Of a stretch of 64,000 bases of DNA, positions 33,249 through 45,740 are shown one piece after another. Source of the stretch: Sympetrum striolatum. Its lineage: Eukaryota; Arthropoda; Insecta; Odonata; Libellulidae. Made by a program: the position numbers and the translations under genes. The notes under the pieces were generated by a model. That model was not told the DNA's origin. It was given only the letters and a program-made list of their open reading frames with translations, and did no database searches. Location of the stretch: positions 30,103,393 to 30,167,392 of the forward strand of contig OX388350.1 in NCBI GenBank assembly GCA_947579665.1, in the 5' to 3' direction. The stretch's first letter is position 1. Every line of letters starts with the position of its first letter.

Positions 33249-34289
33249 CACATAATCGATAAGCCGTGAAATTGTGGACTTCATGCCCGAGAAAATGATA
33301 AAAAAGCACTTCGTAAAAGTTTGCAATATATTTTGATAATGACTCTGTGTTAGAGATTGATTATGACTCTTGGTCTTGGTCTCTTAGAGACTACTTGGGA
33401 ACTCGCCTTCAAGATAAAGTATTTTCGAGAAACTTTACGAACGATTTTTCACTACCATTTATAAACATCTCTCCGTTTTTAGTCTCGATTTTCGCTGACT
33501 CTGACAAAATTATTGAAAAATATGGATGTTCCTAACAATTCTAATGAGGAAATTCTAAGTTGAGGCTTTATACATGAAACCATTTACATACATTTAAATA
33601 AACTGGCTATTAATCGTAGAGTACCAAAATAAAATCCAATACGAGAGATTATGCCATGACCCACGAGAAGTTGTATGTTATTGCTGCCAGGGTCTCTACA
33701 TCCTCTAAAACACGGAAAATTAGGAACGAAACAATAGTTTGCTGAATTTTTAAAGAAAATACTGATATCAAAGAATACCCAAATTATGCTTTTTATATTC
33801 AAACAGTTTCATCAGTTTTTACTCGTCCTTAGAATTTCGAAGCTTCTAATTTTCGCTCTTAAAATTCTCTTTGAGCTTTTCCGTCCATTATCCTATCACC
33901 ATGTTTATTATGTATGCATACATATCACCATATCTATTTCCATATTTATGTAGAGCTTTAGAATCAAATAAAGGAATCTTTATTTCAAAGAAAATATTAC
34001 ATATTCCGTTTCAATAAATATTTTGTGATAGTGAATATTTTAATAGCAACGCAAATGATTTGCTGATAGGATTTTTGAGGAGGAGAAAACAAGATGGATA
34101 CTGTTATCTAAATAGTTCTTGAAATCTTGTTATTATTATTGCTAATAATCTTTCATAGTCAGAAAATGACTCACAGATTTGTATTTAAGTCAATACAACC
34201 TCGTACAGATTAAAAATACACAAAAACTTAATATCTAAAGATCGTAGGGAAAAACTGGTCGATACATTGATATTCCCTTGCATTGACTA
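33249..34289. other. AT-rich non-coding DNA
   Basis: Nothing is recognised. Frames at 33347-33535 and 33584-33802 (minus) lack motifs. Confidence 0.4.
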
Positions 34290-34760
34290 TTGTTGATACC
34301 TACTTGAACCTGATGAACTTTATTACAAACTACAACGATGTAGTTATGTAGACTGATGCATAAGGTTTATCTTTGATCTGAGAAAGCAAGACTATGTTAA
34401 GGTCAATACCGTCAAGAGCGTGGCTAACGGTTATAAAGAGAAGAGAATACTTAATAGGTATATTTTTATATGATATGTTAAAAAACAACAGACCGGAGTA
34501 TCTTTTAAATCAGTTCCATACAAGAATCAATACAAAAAGCATAAAAAATTAAGAAATAACACCCAAGATTACTTCTGTCCTCCTTACATATCCGTTTTAA
34601 ATGAGAAATCATTCTTAGTCTCATCTCAGCCATAAAATTACGGAATTCTTTACCTCTTCCAATTAAAGCAAGCAAAAATGTAAATACATTCAAAAAATTG
34701 TATCACAATTATGCCATGGAAAAGGCATGAACTGCTTATGTATTTTCAGTGTATTTATGT
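34290..34760 (+). pseudogene. Decayed LINE reverse-transcriptase C-terminus
   Basis: Across several frames the plus strand shows the order expected for a Jockey/CR1-type C-terminal domain: ELYYKLQRC, then RFIFDLRKQDYV, then RPEYLLNQFHTRI, followed by the degraded counterpart of the R-[SN]-x-KSF...WN-LP region. Stops and frameshifts are many, so the copy is old. Its 3' boundary is unclear. Confidence 0.55.
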
Positions 34761-35068
34761 TTGTTTTATAATTTTGTAATAATCTAAAAACTCTGTTTGA
34801 AAACAATGTATTTAATTTTGGTTTTGTTGAATTATTATATTCGCTCACTGCAATTTGTGTAAAACTGTCAAATCCAATTTTGCTTTAAGTGGCTTGCCAC
34901 AAAACAATAAACTCTAATATTATTATTATACATGCAGCTAAAGCTAAAAAACTTGGGGCTGTAGAATATCGTCGTTCTTCTAATATCAGTGTAAATAGCA
35001 CTAAATCGAATTCTCTCAGAAAGTTTCTGTTTTTATAAGTCTTCATATTCATTATTTCGAGGCATCTC
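34761..35068. other. AT-rich non-coding DNA
   Basis: A short minus frame (34885-35070) without motifs is all that is present. Confidence 0.35.
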
Positions 35069-35365
35069 ATGTTTTCTCAGACTCAAGGTCGTGTCATTTT
35101 TTCCTCCGGAAACGTTGATTTGAATATTCCCCGCACTCGCACTTCCAAGTACAGCATCACAGCTGCTCTAACGAGGAAGTGTTACGTCACTAATGGGTCC
35201 GATGCTATGCTCATCAAAGTTCCACGAGGCCGTATCGGATTATATCAAACAGCCGCATATATTGGCGGATGCCGGAGTTATGATACGAGGAGAATTATAG
35301 CTGGGAAAATTGGGATTGATACTGTTAGTGTATGGATTACTAATTTATACTATATTCAATCCTAA
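35069..35365 (+). other. Open frame of 98 codons, possible exon
   Basis: The block at 35080-35320 has a higher GC content and several CpG sites in an otherwise very AT-rich neighbourhood. The frame has a balanced composition, including GRVIFSSGNVDLNIPRTRTS and IKVPRGRIGLYQTAAYIGG. No family is recognised, and no strong splice sites or promoter were found. It may be an old coding remnant or chance. Confidence 0.25.
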
Positions 35366-38300
35366 TTATATTAGTTGAAGTATATGCTATCATTTCCTTT
35401 CGTTCTACATATGCCATGTTATTTTTTATGCTACCAAGATTTTCATATATATATATATATATATTAAGTGTATACATTTGAAATACTGTGTATACATTGT
35501 GATTAACCTTCTGACAAAAATATAACTTTCACTTTATAATAAATAAGTTATATGATAAACAGATTGCATATAGTATTTTAAAAATCTCACAATAGTTAAA
35601 TACAAATTAAGAAAAAAATAAACACTGTAGGACCTGCTAATCATACAATAGCTTGTCAGCAGGTGCCGTTTAAACAAAGAAGTAATAATTAACAAAGATA
35701 TTAGAATCATACATTTCAACACAATTTAATATCAATTGAAAATACTATATTTATCCATCTTTGAATGACACATTGTCATCTATATTTACATAATATTTAT
35801 ATTCAAATAATTAACAGCACAAAATAACATTAAGTACTATAAATGTATATAAATATATACATATAGACAGTCCATACCTAGGACTTGTCAACAATTGTCT
35901 GATTTAAAAAAATAGAATAATTTATTTATATCAATCTAGTTTTAGTAACCATTTTTTCACTTCTTGCTTCTATTGAAATTTATTCTAATGATTGTAAGAC
36001 ATGTGGTATGCCATTAAAGAGGATGATAACAGTAACTTCTAAATTTTGTTTATCATAGCTATTGTAGTATATAGGAATATTATACATGACTCTTGGTCTT
36101 TTATTCATATTGTGGTGAGAGGTTTTTATGTGTTTATATTTGATTTATTTCGAACATTTTAAACAAACTCTGTAATATTTAGTTCCAAGAATATCTAATG
36201 ATTGTAGATAATGTATCAATCTTTACTTGAATAGTAAAATAGAATATATGTAGGTACATTAATATAAACTGTCACACACCTTAACTTAACCTCATATCTC
36301 GATTACTGCAATCACAGTTAATTTAAAAACAATGTACGAATACATTATATTTCTACTTCAGGCAAACCGATGGGTATTATAAAGATTGGCATTCATTCAA
36401 GTAACCAATTTGTTGACAATGGTCGACCATAAAGTGCTGATAGAGTTTTAAAATATTCAATAGCTGTTTTTGTCGGCGTTCCTCTTCTCATTCTCCGGTA
36501 TTCCGAGAAAACAAGAAAGGACACCGCACAATCTTATTTTCTCGGAATAATATATATATATATATATAAATATATAGTTAATTGAGGTTAATGATATATC
36601 TCCGAATGTTTGTAAGTAATTCTTAACAATGGCATAGCGAACTAGATGAAATATACTTAAAAATAAGATGACCAATTTATATTAATAGTATTAGTCTCAT
36701 TAATGTAGAATGAGAAAAGTTTATCATACTATTAATAATGTAGAAGTTGGCACCTACGGAAGGATAATTACTGCCTTAGGAAGACTGGAAAGTATATATT
36801 CATTACATCAGAGTGCAAGTCTCACTCCTTGTGAACGTCATCTGAAATGTAGAGATTTTACTTCAAACCAGAATTCATCTTTGATTTATTATCCCTATTT
36901 ACATCATTACCTACTCTTACTTACATATTGTCTCACGTAATTAATCAAAAGCTCTCCCTTTATAGATTCTCCAAAATCCGACAGTCTTAATCAATCTGCG
37001 TTTAGTATTCTACTGGTTTCCTTGCCGTGTTTGAGACTTAAACTTTCATTAGAGGAACAGAGTGCGTGAGAATTTGCCCAGGGTGATATGAGGATCGGTA
37101 ATTGCTGTGGGCGACGGACGTTTGGAGCCATGGGAGATGCCTGTGGGAGAGTTATGACGTGGGCAAGAAGTCTGGAGCTGCAGGAATTAATAAGAGCGAC
37201 CATCGCTGCTACGGCTTAGAGAAAAGACCGGCGGAGCAAAGCAAATTGCGGCGGTTATCCTCATACTAGAAGCAGCCCAATAAGACTTTCAATTACGAGT
37301 GAGGCTAATTGAAATTGGACGTATTATACCTAAGCGTGTGTGCATTTTGCAGATATCTATGGATGAATCGAATTATGTACAGCATATCCGGAAATGGTTG
37401 TGTATTCGCTGTTAACGTCGTTTATACTGAATATGCAAACCTGAGTGAGGGAATAAATATACTAACTACTATACGTGATACGTGTCACAACGAGCTTTCT
37501 CATTTGATAACTGTTAATACTTCTGAGTAAAACTCTGAGCTATTATACTTTTATTATCTTATTGTGAATCGCAGAGAATATACGCATAACTAAATCCTCT
37601 ACAAATATTTTTGATTTACTGTATTTCGCTTTATATATAAGAGTAAAAAGAGTTATTTTTTTGTTAAGATTGTTGGACTGATTTATAAAACGGTGAAACT
37701 CAGTAGTGTCTCTCACAAATGAAAAGAAATTTTGGTATAAAGAAAAGAAAGATTTTGGTAAAGTAAAATGTAACTAATCAAATATAATTCTAATATATCA
37801 CATAAAGTAATCATTAGCGTTTTGCATGTCAGGGAAGATTTCACCTGAAACTACACTTATTAAAAAAATATTTTCTGATTGCGATCGGATTTGCCTAAAT
37901 CTCCGGCGTTATTATTCTTAGAGTATTTTACTATATCTCGAATTTAATCTTATAAGTGGAAGTAAGAGCGCATAAAAATATAAAAAATGTAGTAAGAATA
38001 GCAATTTGTCGTTATTTTCTCTTATAAGTAAAAAGGAAAATTTATTTCCCCGCACAACCACGCGACTTCATGACAATGTAAGAGAGGCAGAACGAATAGG
38101 AAAGATGACAGACATTTCCACTTGGAATTCTATTCTCCATCATCTTCAGCATTTTTATGCTCTTCGGGCCCATTTTCGACTATATTTACATTCCTAAACG
38201 TTTTAGGCTGACTCAAGGTTGTCACTTGTAATCATAAAATAAGAGAAGTGAGAGATCTTCTTTTCTCAAGAGATCCAAAGGACCGTTATCAGAGTATAAT

Positions 38301-38877
38301 TGAAGAGGATTTAATGGAAGGAATGGTAGATAAATTATGATTCAAAAACAAAATTTCAGGTTTATTTTGCGATGGATAATGTTGGTACCGTGTAGTATCT
38401 TCGGATAGAACCTAAAAACATTATAAAGCGAAATACGTAAGGAAAGGATGAATGGTGGCGAATGGGATGTAAAGTTGATTGGTGTTAAGGTAAGAGCTTA
38501 TACACCATGTAGTGAAGTACACATTTAGAGCTGTGTAGTCGAATTTGCTAAGAATCATCCAGTATATTTTACCTTCATTGCTGAACTGGTTCCCTAAAAA
38601 ATATAATTAGAACAAGAAAGAACCATAGAAAATAGAGAGATATAAAAAAGAACACTAGAAGGCCCAATGCGGTGCAAAGAAAATACGTAAAAAACGACAT
38701 TTCATAAATTATCTCATATTTGGTACGACCCGGTACACTGAATTGAAGATCAAGCATACATTTGAACCTCAATCCGTAATAAATTTAAATTATCCCATTT
38801 GCAGCCGGAAGTTTCTTCGACTTGGGAACTCTCACGTATTCCTAAAAGACAACTAGAGCTCAATCATTACTTCTCTT
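35366..38877. other. AT-rich non-coding DNA
   Basis: No gene is supported. Short (AT)n runs occur at about 35445-35463 and 36549-36568. A GC-richer patch at 37040-37270 holds a 70-codon minus frame (36991-37203) without a recognised domain. Confidence 0.4.
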
Positions 38878-38995
38878 TTCAAAAAAATGAATAAACTTGG
38901 TATCTTCAACAGAGATCTCCACACTCCACTCCACTTGGCATCTTCCACAGAGATAATCTCTGTGGAAGATACCAAATTTTTTCATTTGTTTGAAA
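38878..38995. repeat. Three copies of a 20-bp motif forming nested hairpins
   Basis: The motif TTGGTATCTTCAACAGAGAT occurs at about 38896-38916, TTGGCATCTTCCACAGAGAT follows at 38935-38954, and its inverse ATCTCTGTGGAAGATACCAA comes immediately after. The inner two make an 18-19-bp stem with almost no loop. The outer copy can also pair with the inverted copy, including the flanking AAAAAATGAA-like and TTTTTTCATTTG words. Confidence 0.8.
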
Positions 38996-40633
38996 TGTGT
39001 ACTCCATTCCGCGAAGTCACGCTTCAGCGTATCAATTTTAAATTACCTCTCTAGTTAATTAGTGTAACCTAGGGGTTGCCTCGACATCTGAATAACTTCA
39101 ATCAGTGCTCGTAGAGAACAAATGATAATTCCTGTCATTAAACTGTATCAATGTGACCAATGAAACCTCAAGCGCACAATTTGCTTTGACCAGTGAAGAC
39201 TCAATTCTACTTAAAGGGAAACTCGGACCTTTACAAGTAGCGTAGTGAACTACAACGTATGCTACGTTTCAACTTGTGGGACGCTCTTTCAATTAAACAT
39301 GCTTTATTAACTTCGTCGCGTTTAAGCCTCTCTGATTGAAATAATGTCAGACCAATGACTGAGGAGATTATATCTCTCTCCTAAGGCTTGCCAATGAAAA
39401 ATATGAACGGTAAAAGGTTTTTTTTAGGCTTATTTGAAGATCTGAAAATTAATCAAAGATATGACCTTCTGTGGTAGAATGAATTTTCATAGGAAATGAG
39501 GAGTGCTTCGGAGTTAGTGGTTTTCAATGAAAGAATACTACAGAGATCAAAAGTGATTACCGCCAATGAAGATTTTGTATGGCGGATTTAATAAGGTAAA
39601 GAAAGTCCGATTAAATTACTCTTTCAGAGAAACTGAACTAAATTAGTCTTTCTACTATAAATGATAAGGAGCAAGATGGAAAAGTATTTAACCTAATTCT
39701 AGAGAAATGTGATTTTTTATTGCGTCTCAAGGCAAATCAGAAATAATAATCTTATTAGATGAATCAAAAAGATGCTTTCATTTTACGAATTAGAGGAAGA
39801 ACTTATTCTAGTTTGGTCGACTTCCTTTCCATTTTAATTAATACTCAAGAATTGCAACGATCTAGTATAAAAGATAATTCCTTAGTAGTTTCCAAGTAAG
39901 TCTCAACTCTGTATTATGGTGACTTATCTCAAATAATTTATAATTGTTATTATCACATAAAATATCAAATTTCCATATTTTTCTGCAACTATAAATTTTA
40001 ATTAAATATCGAACTAGCCTGGAACATTGTAATGATAAATGGCATATTGCATTGAGATGGAGCATATACATAGAAGATATGTTTTTTCTACAATTTTGTG
40101 TATCGAAGAGACATTGAGTATATCATCCAAAATTGCTTGCTATTTGACTGTTTGATATCCATTGAATATAGAAAAACAATCTTTTATCTCTTATTTTCAA
40201 GGCAGACTATTGAGAGGAAATAAATAAAATGGAGAAAATATTAAAGTAATACGCCATTCCTTAAAGCTAAATTTTCTGTCCTTACGTCATTCAAATTACA
40301 GGTTAAAGTAGCGCATTCTTAAGATCTTTATATAAAAACCTTGGATTAAATATCTACTTTCCTTAATTCCTTAGAAACTAGAAGGATTAAAAAATAATTT
40401 TACAACAGATGCACGATTTTCGTATACATAATGCATATACTGTTTCTCTTGAATTGATTAAATAATTCGCTTTCTTAAAAAGCTATACTCTTTAATTATT
40501 TTCTATCCTTGCTTACAAATTTTGCTGCTATGGGAAAATCCATATTTTCTTTTTCACGCTATATATGTCTCTTCTTTGAAACATCTTATTTACTAAATGC
40601 AGCCATAATTTTTCGGTCATAATTTACCAATAG
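38996..40633. other. AT-rich non-coding DNA
   Basis: Nothing is recognised. A minus frame at 39862-40071 lacks motifs. Confidence 0.4.
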
Positions 40634-40714
40634 TACACTCCTGGCCAAAATTAACGCAGCACCTCCCTAGCGATCCTTACGGCCGGTGCTGCGTTAATTT
40701 TGGCCAGGACTGTA
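40634..40714. mobile_element. Short palindromic Tc1/mariner-type MITE
   Basis: The 28-bp arms CACTCCTGGCCAAAATTAAC... (40636-40663) and ...GTTAATTTTGGCCAGGACTG (40685-40712) are inverted repeats with one mismatch. The loop is 21 bp. TA dinucleotides flank both ends. At 77 bp it is almost nothing but inverted repeat. The CAGTCCTGGCCAAAATTAACGC-type end is a Tc1-like terminal pattern. Confidence 0.85.
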
Positions 40715-42333
40715 CCTACTGTTCAATCTCCTCGTAATTTATCTTAACCATCAATTACGTTCATGTATCCCCGAAAACATAAAACAATCCTTTCATATTA
40801 GTTTATTATCCTCTCTTTAAGTCCACTTCTATGATACTCACATTGATGAATATACAAGTGATTTTACATATCTCTTAGTAGTAAAGACACAGGGAACAAG
40901 TCTATTTAGAAATGAATTAGTATGATTAGTGATATTCCGCATTAGCTTCTGATATACTACATCAATTAATTGAATTTAGCGCAGGAAGTTGGCCTTCTGG
41001 CCAAGTAGCAACTTGACAGATAAATGTAGAACTTGATACGTATTTCAGACTCTATATACTCGTACTTGATCTATGTCTAACACCGTGTATTTTTGAAATG
41101 CCATTTTGACGTAAACCGAGAATTCGACAGCTCCATCTCGTGTCATTGCACATAACTAAATAGATCTCACGTTATGACACGACATGCATCAAATGCCTAC
41201 CATAGCCGTACCTTCAACTACTTCGGAAGGGCGAACGTCTGATACGTCTCACTAATAATCGCATCTGTCTCTTCCGAAACGGGTTCAGAATCCAATATGG
41301 CGGATGATGCGCAAAAAGGCCTTCATTTGTCTCTCTTTCGGAAAGCAGCCGTAAGAGGGCGATTTATTTACGACGTAAACATATCTCATGGAATCCGTTT
41401 CCTCCCTTTCTCGCGCTGTGAAATTTAATGTCCCGCCCTAAAATTATCCCACTATTTTTACAAGGCAGTGGAGAGATTTTCCTTTCGGAGCCTCCACCCT
41501 CGCCTCGGATATTTTTTTAATTCGATAAAAATAAACGGCGAAAAAACGCCGCCGCGCCCTCCAACTCGGCAAAAAGTGGGTCACGGAGCGAGAGATAGGT
41601 TTTCCTATTATTTTCTTTATTTCCCGCTCGCACGGCGCGTTAGATATATGGAGTAATTTCAGCGGGGGAAAGGGTTAGAAAGCGAAAGAATGACGTGAGG
41701 GTGGGGGGCATTAGGGCGCCGTCGCCTGAAGAGAGATCCTTCTGAAATGTTTTGGGGAGATGGGTGCATGAAATCCCAAGATACAAACTAAAAAAAAATC
41801 CTCTTTTAATAAAGATGAAATGCAAATTATTTCCCGTTGACGGACTTAACGTTTACCTTCACCTTTTCCCTTTTCAATCTTGGTATGTTTGCTCGAAAGG
41901 TTTTTCTCTATATTTTTTAAGGCGAGAAATTGCATGAGTTTGAGATAGGTTCCATTATAGGCGAATGTATCGTGAACCTGTCTATCTAAATGCTACCTGT
42001 TCTTAACTAAAAATTAAATTCCAAGAAACTACACACCCTCCGGAGATGAAAAGTAAATAAATATATGGATTGACTATACAGTTATCTCATATTATTAACC
42101 ACTACAGCAGTTAGCTAAAAAGTGTTACCCTCCATAATGTAAATAAAAAACTACATAAAGCCTTCCATTTTTCTCCAAGGTGCAAGAAAATAATCCTAAA
42201 TTAAACCCTTTTGTTTGACGGTTTTTATGAGGGTAGCAATATCTGCAATCAATTTCACAGTATATAAACAGCAAGTCAAGGGAAAGTCAAGGTTATGATT
42301 TAAAAGTTATAAATTTGAACCTAACGAATAATA
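40715..42333. other. Non-coding DNA with a GC-richer part
   Basis: The part from about 41190 to 41760 has more CpG and includes CCAATATGGCGGATG at 41292-41306, a YY1-like word often seen near promoters. No frame with a recognisable product follows; frames at 41468-41656 and 41640-41937 have no motifs. Confidence 0.35.
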
Positions 42334-42560
42334 TAGAATAAACAAAGCACCAAAACCCATCAAAGAACATAAATGATATGGCGATATGCATATTTTGCTT
42401 CCTTGATCCAGTTTCCTCCCTTGTTCCTATTTCCTTCCAAGTGCAGTTCCTTGCCAACCTCCGGGCTTTGAAGATGCTTCAATTGGGAGCTAAATATGCA
42501 TATCGCTACATCATTTAAGTTATTTGATTTTTTCGGTGCTTTGTTTATTATGTATTTAAA
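42334..42560. mobile_element. MITE with about 70-bp terminal inverted repeats
   Basis: The left arm (42334-42402) has AATAAACAAAGCACC, then GCGATATGCATATTT. The right arm (42488-42560) contains the inverse (AAATATGCATATCGC, then GGTGCTTTGTTTATT). Arms agree at most positions with a few indels. The interior of about 85 bp is unlike the arms. No target duplication was clear, so the superfamily is unknown. Confidence 0.7.
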
Positions 42561-42740
42561 CCATCAGCGACCTTCCATTATCATACTAACGAATAATAGT
42601 AAAGTTATTTTATCACATTATTATCATTAATTTAAAACCATGGATAGGTTTGCAACTAGGTGGCAGTGAATCGTTATTATGGAAAAAGTGATAAAAAATT
42701 ATTCAGCGGTAACACCCATATTAACAACAACTTTATGAAA

Positions 42741-43352
42741 GAATTTTTAAATTCTTTTAAATCAAGATTTCAAGAAAGAGCATATTCGAGGCGTAGTAGG
42801 AAAGGCGAATAGAATGCAAAGGTTAGCCAGCAGAATTCTTTGGGGATGTTCACCGAGAGTAAAAGAAATAGCGTACTTTTCCCTAATTCGACCTCTACTT
42901 CAGTATTGCTGTGCGGTTTGGGATCCTCACGAAGTAGGATTGATTTTTGATCTCGAGATGGTTCAACATAGAGCAGCAAGGTTCGTCTAGGGAGATTTCA
43001 GATTCGACAGCAGTGTTTCGGCTATGATAGAATCCCTCGGTTGGAACTCTCTTAGTGATAGAAGACGTGAATATCGACGGAAGCTTTTTGATAAATTTAT
43101 CTCTACCGATTTCGGGGAGGAGATAACAGATATTGTCATCCCAGTTATATTCCTACGCGACCTTCGAGAGAAAACAAAAAAGCGATACAGGGAAGTAGTT
43201 GCCAGAACAGATAGCTACTTTTGGTCATTCTTTCCGCGAAGTATTAGAGAAGCAAATAGCTCTCCAGATTAGATAGGTATTTTGGTGTCTTACACCCCCT
43301 GCCACGCGCCACTGGCGGATTGCAGGGTTTAAATGTAAATGTTAAATGTAAA
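42741..43352 (+). pseudogene. CR1/L2-type LINE reverse-transcriptase C-terminal domain
   Basis: From 42793 the frame reads ANRMQRLASRIL, then EIAYFSLIRPLLQYCCAVWD, then DLEMVQHRAARFV, then SLGWNSLSDRRREYRRKLFD, and near the end SFFPRSIRE. This is the standard C-terminal order of CR1/L2/Jockey proteins (LIRPxLEYaaxVWDP, LexVQrrAARFV, LxWxsLxxRR, SFFPRTIReWN). One in-frame TAG at 42988-42990 breaks an otherwise open frame of about 155 codons ending at 43272. The expected WN after IRE is altered. The 3' UTR has CACCCCCTGCCACGCGCC and ends in TAAATGTAAATGTTAAATG repeats. The reverse-transcriptase catalytic core and endonuclease are absent through 5' truncation. It is the best-preserved LINE in the window. 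Confidence 0.85.
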
Positions 43353-44779
43353 ATCTGAATTATTGAAATGACGAAAAATGTAACAAATCATAGCTGGCTT
43401 AGGTGTTTTCAGACTGTAAACCAACGTGACAATGTTCAAACCATTTTCATTCATACTGTGAGGGTAGATTGTGAAAGGATTTTCTCAAAAATCCTTGTAC
43501 AATTGATCTGTTTACATTAAATTTTGTCTCTATGTGTTTTAAAATTATGCTAATGGGATACAAATAACTCAAAGCATTAAAATATATTTGCTTTAATATC
43601 TTTCCTGACTCTTAGAAGAAGGTGAGGTGGGAATGTGAATCTATTTGACTCTCTTTTACGACGATAAACATAAACTAGGTTTTCAATTCTTTTAGGTACT
43701 CCATGGACTGAATATTTGGGAGGAAAGATGACGTACAAGAAATAAGATTATATTTAAAGAGATAAAAATCAACAAAAAATGTATAGTTTGTGAGATATTC
43801 TAACTAAATCTTCTGAATGAATTTCAGAGAGGAGTATACTTAGGGATTGAATGCTTTTGATTTTTTAAAATGTCATTATATTTTGGCAGCGTATCAAAAT
43901 AATTATGCTTCAACTCGGCAGGCAAATCATTATTTAAATTTAAATTTCAGAGCTAATTCATACCTTAGCGTTTCATTCAAATATTTACAAACATAAATGG
44001 TTTGTCTGGAAGGAACACATAAACAGGTATCAGTATAACAGAAGTAAGTTTTATCTTTCCTACAAATTCATATAACGAGATTGTAAATCTGCTTGAGAAG
44101 AGACTATTCATGAAAAACGTAAAAGGACATTTTCTAGAGAACCATGTCGCGCATGAATTGCATAGCGCTCGGTGGATTTATTTACACAAAGATCAGAGGT
44201 ACGGAAAAATTTAAAGAGGAAATGATATGAGATATATACTCGGGTAATACTTGTTGTGGCTACATTCGCATCAGAGAGAAATTTTTGAAGGGAGGAGTTT
44301 GAGATTTTTTAAAGATGCAGTTTAATGCTAGGAAAGACAACATCTTGATGATGCAAATATCTCTTAAGTATTTAATAGACGTAAATGTATCTATAGAACT
44401 TTTAAGGGTTCTGAAACACCTCACGATGTGAGAATAATTTAAGGAATGAAAATTTGGAATAACGCTGTTTTTGGATTAACAACTGAATTATTAACTTTAT
44501 ATAAAGCAACTAATACGTATTTTGATAGCTATGCTATCATCTTCAAGGGAGATTTGAATAATACTCTTGTTACCTACGTCCGAGCTTCCATTGCTTCCGA
44601 AAACCAGTGGCAAAGAAGTTAGGAGCGTCGACAAAGACGATTAATGTAAGATCTTTTAAACCTCTAATGAAGATATTTAAATTTGATTATTTTCAAGTGA
44701 TCGATAATTTTTAAAACCTAAGATCGTAGCGAAGATACGGCAAAGTGTAATTAAGGTAACCAAGGTAAAAAGTAATTTT
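43353..44779. other. AT-rich non-coding DNA
   Basis: No frame or repeat was recognised. Confidence 0.4.
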
Positions 44780-45360
44780 AAAGATTTAGAAGTTATGGGT
44801 ATCCTCTTAGAAGGAGATATATGTCGTAAGTATTTACAAAAATAACTGCTAGGAGCGAGATTTCGTACTCATAATTATATTGGGCAAGGCGATCACTCAT
44901 TAAAAATAAAATAATGCAAACAGAAAACTAATTTGGCAAAATACTCTTTTATCAATAGAGATATAAGGAAATGGAATGATTTACCTAGAGAAGATCTTAT
45001 TCCAATGCCGAAAAATGCAAAGCATTTCAAAAGGAAACTACAAGCTCATAGTACTCACCGCTGAAATACATCTGTGTATAATATTCTGTTATCTCCATCT
45101 ATAATGTATTATGCTATGTTATATCGTTTCTAAGTTCTGAACTAGGCTATTTACCAATTGTATTTTATTGAATGCTGTTATTTTATTGTAGTTGAAGTGT
45201 ACGGTCCACTAGGCCCACTACACACCCCCTACGGAGGGGTTTTCCTCCCGTTTTTGGGCGAATGCTGGAAAGATGTCATTATTATTATTTTGTTTCCCTT
45301 GACCGTTGCCACTTGGTCCTCTGACGAAATTGCAATGATATATGAAATAAATAAATAAAG
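44780..45360 (+). pseudogene. LINE C-terminal fragment with 3' UTR and (AAATA)n tail
   Basis: The frame ending at the TGA at 45062-45064 includes FINRDIRKWNDLPREDLIP, the RxIRxWNxLP motif of non-LTR C-termini, followed by NAKHFKRKLQAH. Upstream (44790-44940) the counterpart of the LExRR-x-YK region is visible but broken by stops. The UTR includes CCCCCTACGGAGGGGTTTTC and GGGCGAATGCTGGAAAG and ends GAAATAAATAAATAAA. The UTR matches the minus-strand copy at 51783-51985, so this is a second 3'-UTR family distinct from the ATT-tailed one. Confidence 0.65.
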
Positions 45361-45660
45361 GAGAGTCGTGGAAGAAATGAGTTTTTCGAGTCTGAGTAAT
45401 ATTTGTGAAGTAAAATCTCAGATTTACTTCATTAAAAAGGGATTTCTTTAATTTAGGATGACATTAAAGGACAGACGATCAAAGATTATCGAAGGAAGAT
45501 AATTCATTAAAACCTTTACTTCAATTTAATTTATGCATATTAATTTAAAGTTTCCAAATTTATCTTCTAAAATCTAAATTTATACCTTTAGCAGATAGAG
45601 AAAAGAAGTAATTCTAGAAGTATTGTTGAAAGTGCTTCGGCAGCTTAGGTTATTTCGTAC
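45361..45660. other. Non-coding DNA, nothing recognised
   Basis: AT-rich sequence with no frame or repeat of note. Confidence 0.35.
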
Positions 45661-45663
45661 ATT

Positions 45664-45740
45664 GGCTCCCACCGGGAATCGAACCCGGGACAGCTTTCAC
45701 CAAAGGCAGACGCGCTGTCCACATGACTATCCGGGTGCCC
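45664..45740 (-). repeat. tRNA-like sequence, probably a SINE head
   Basis: Read on the minus strand, it starts GGGCACCCGGATAGTC (A-box-like, with CATGTGG following) and contains the B box GGGTTCGATTCCC. An acceptor stem GGCACCC/GGGAGCC pairs at six of seven positions. The middle (GTCTGCCTTTGGTGAAAG) does not give a standard seven-base anticodon loop with U33. A functional tRNA gene is therefore unlikely; a tRNA-derived SINE head or a decayed tRNA is more plausible. Confidence 0.5.

Noticed and set aside
45664..45740. Functional tRNA gene
   Set aside because: No standard anticodon arm can be formed, and one acceptor pair is mismatched.
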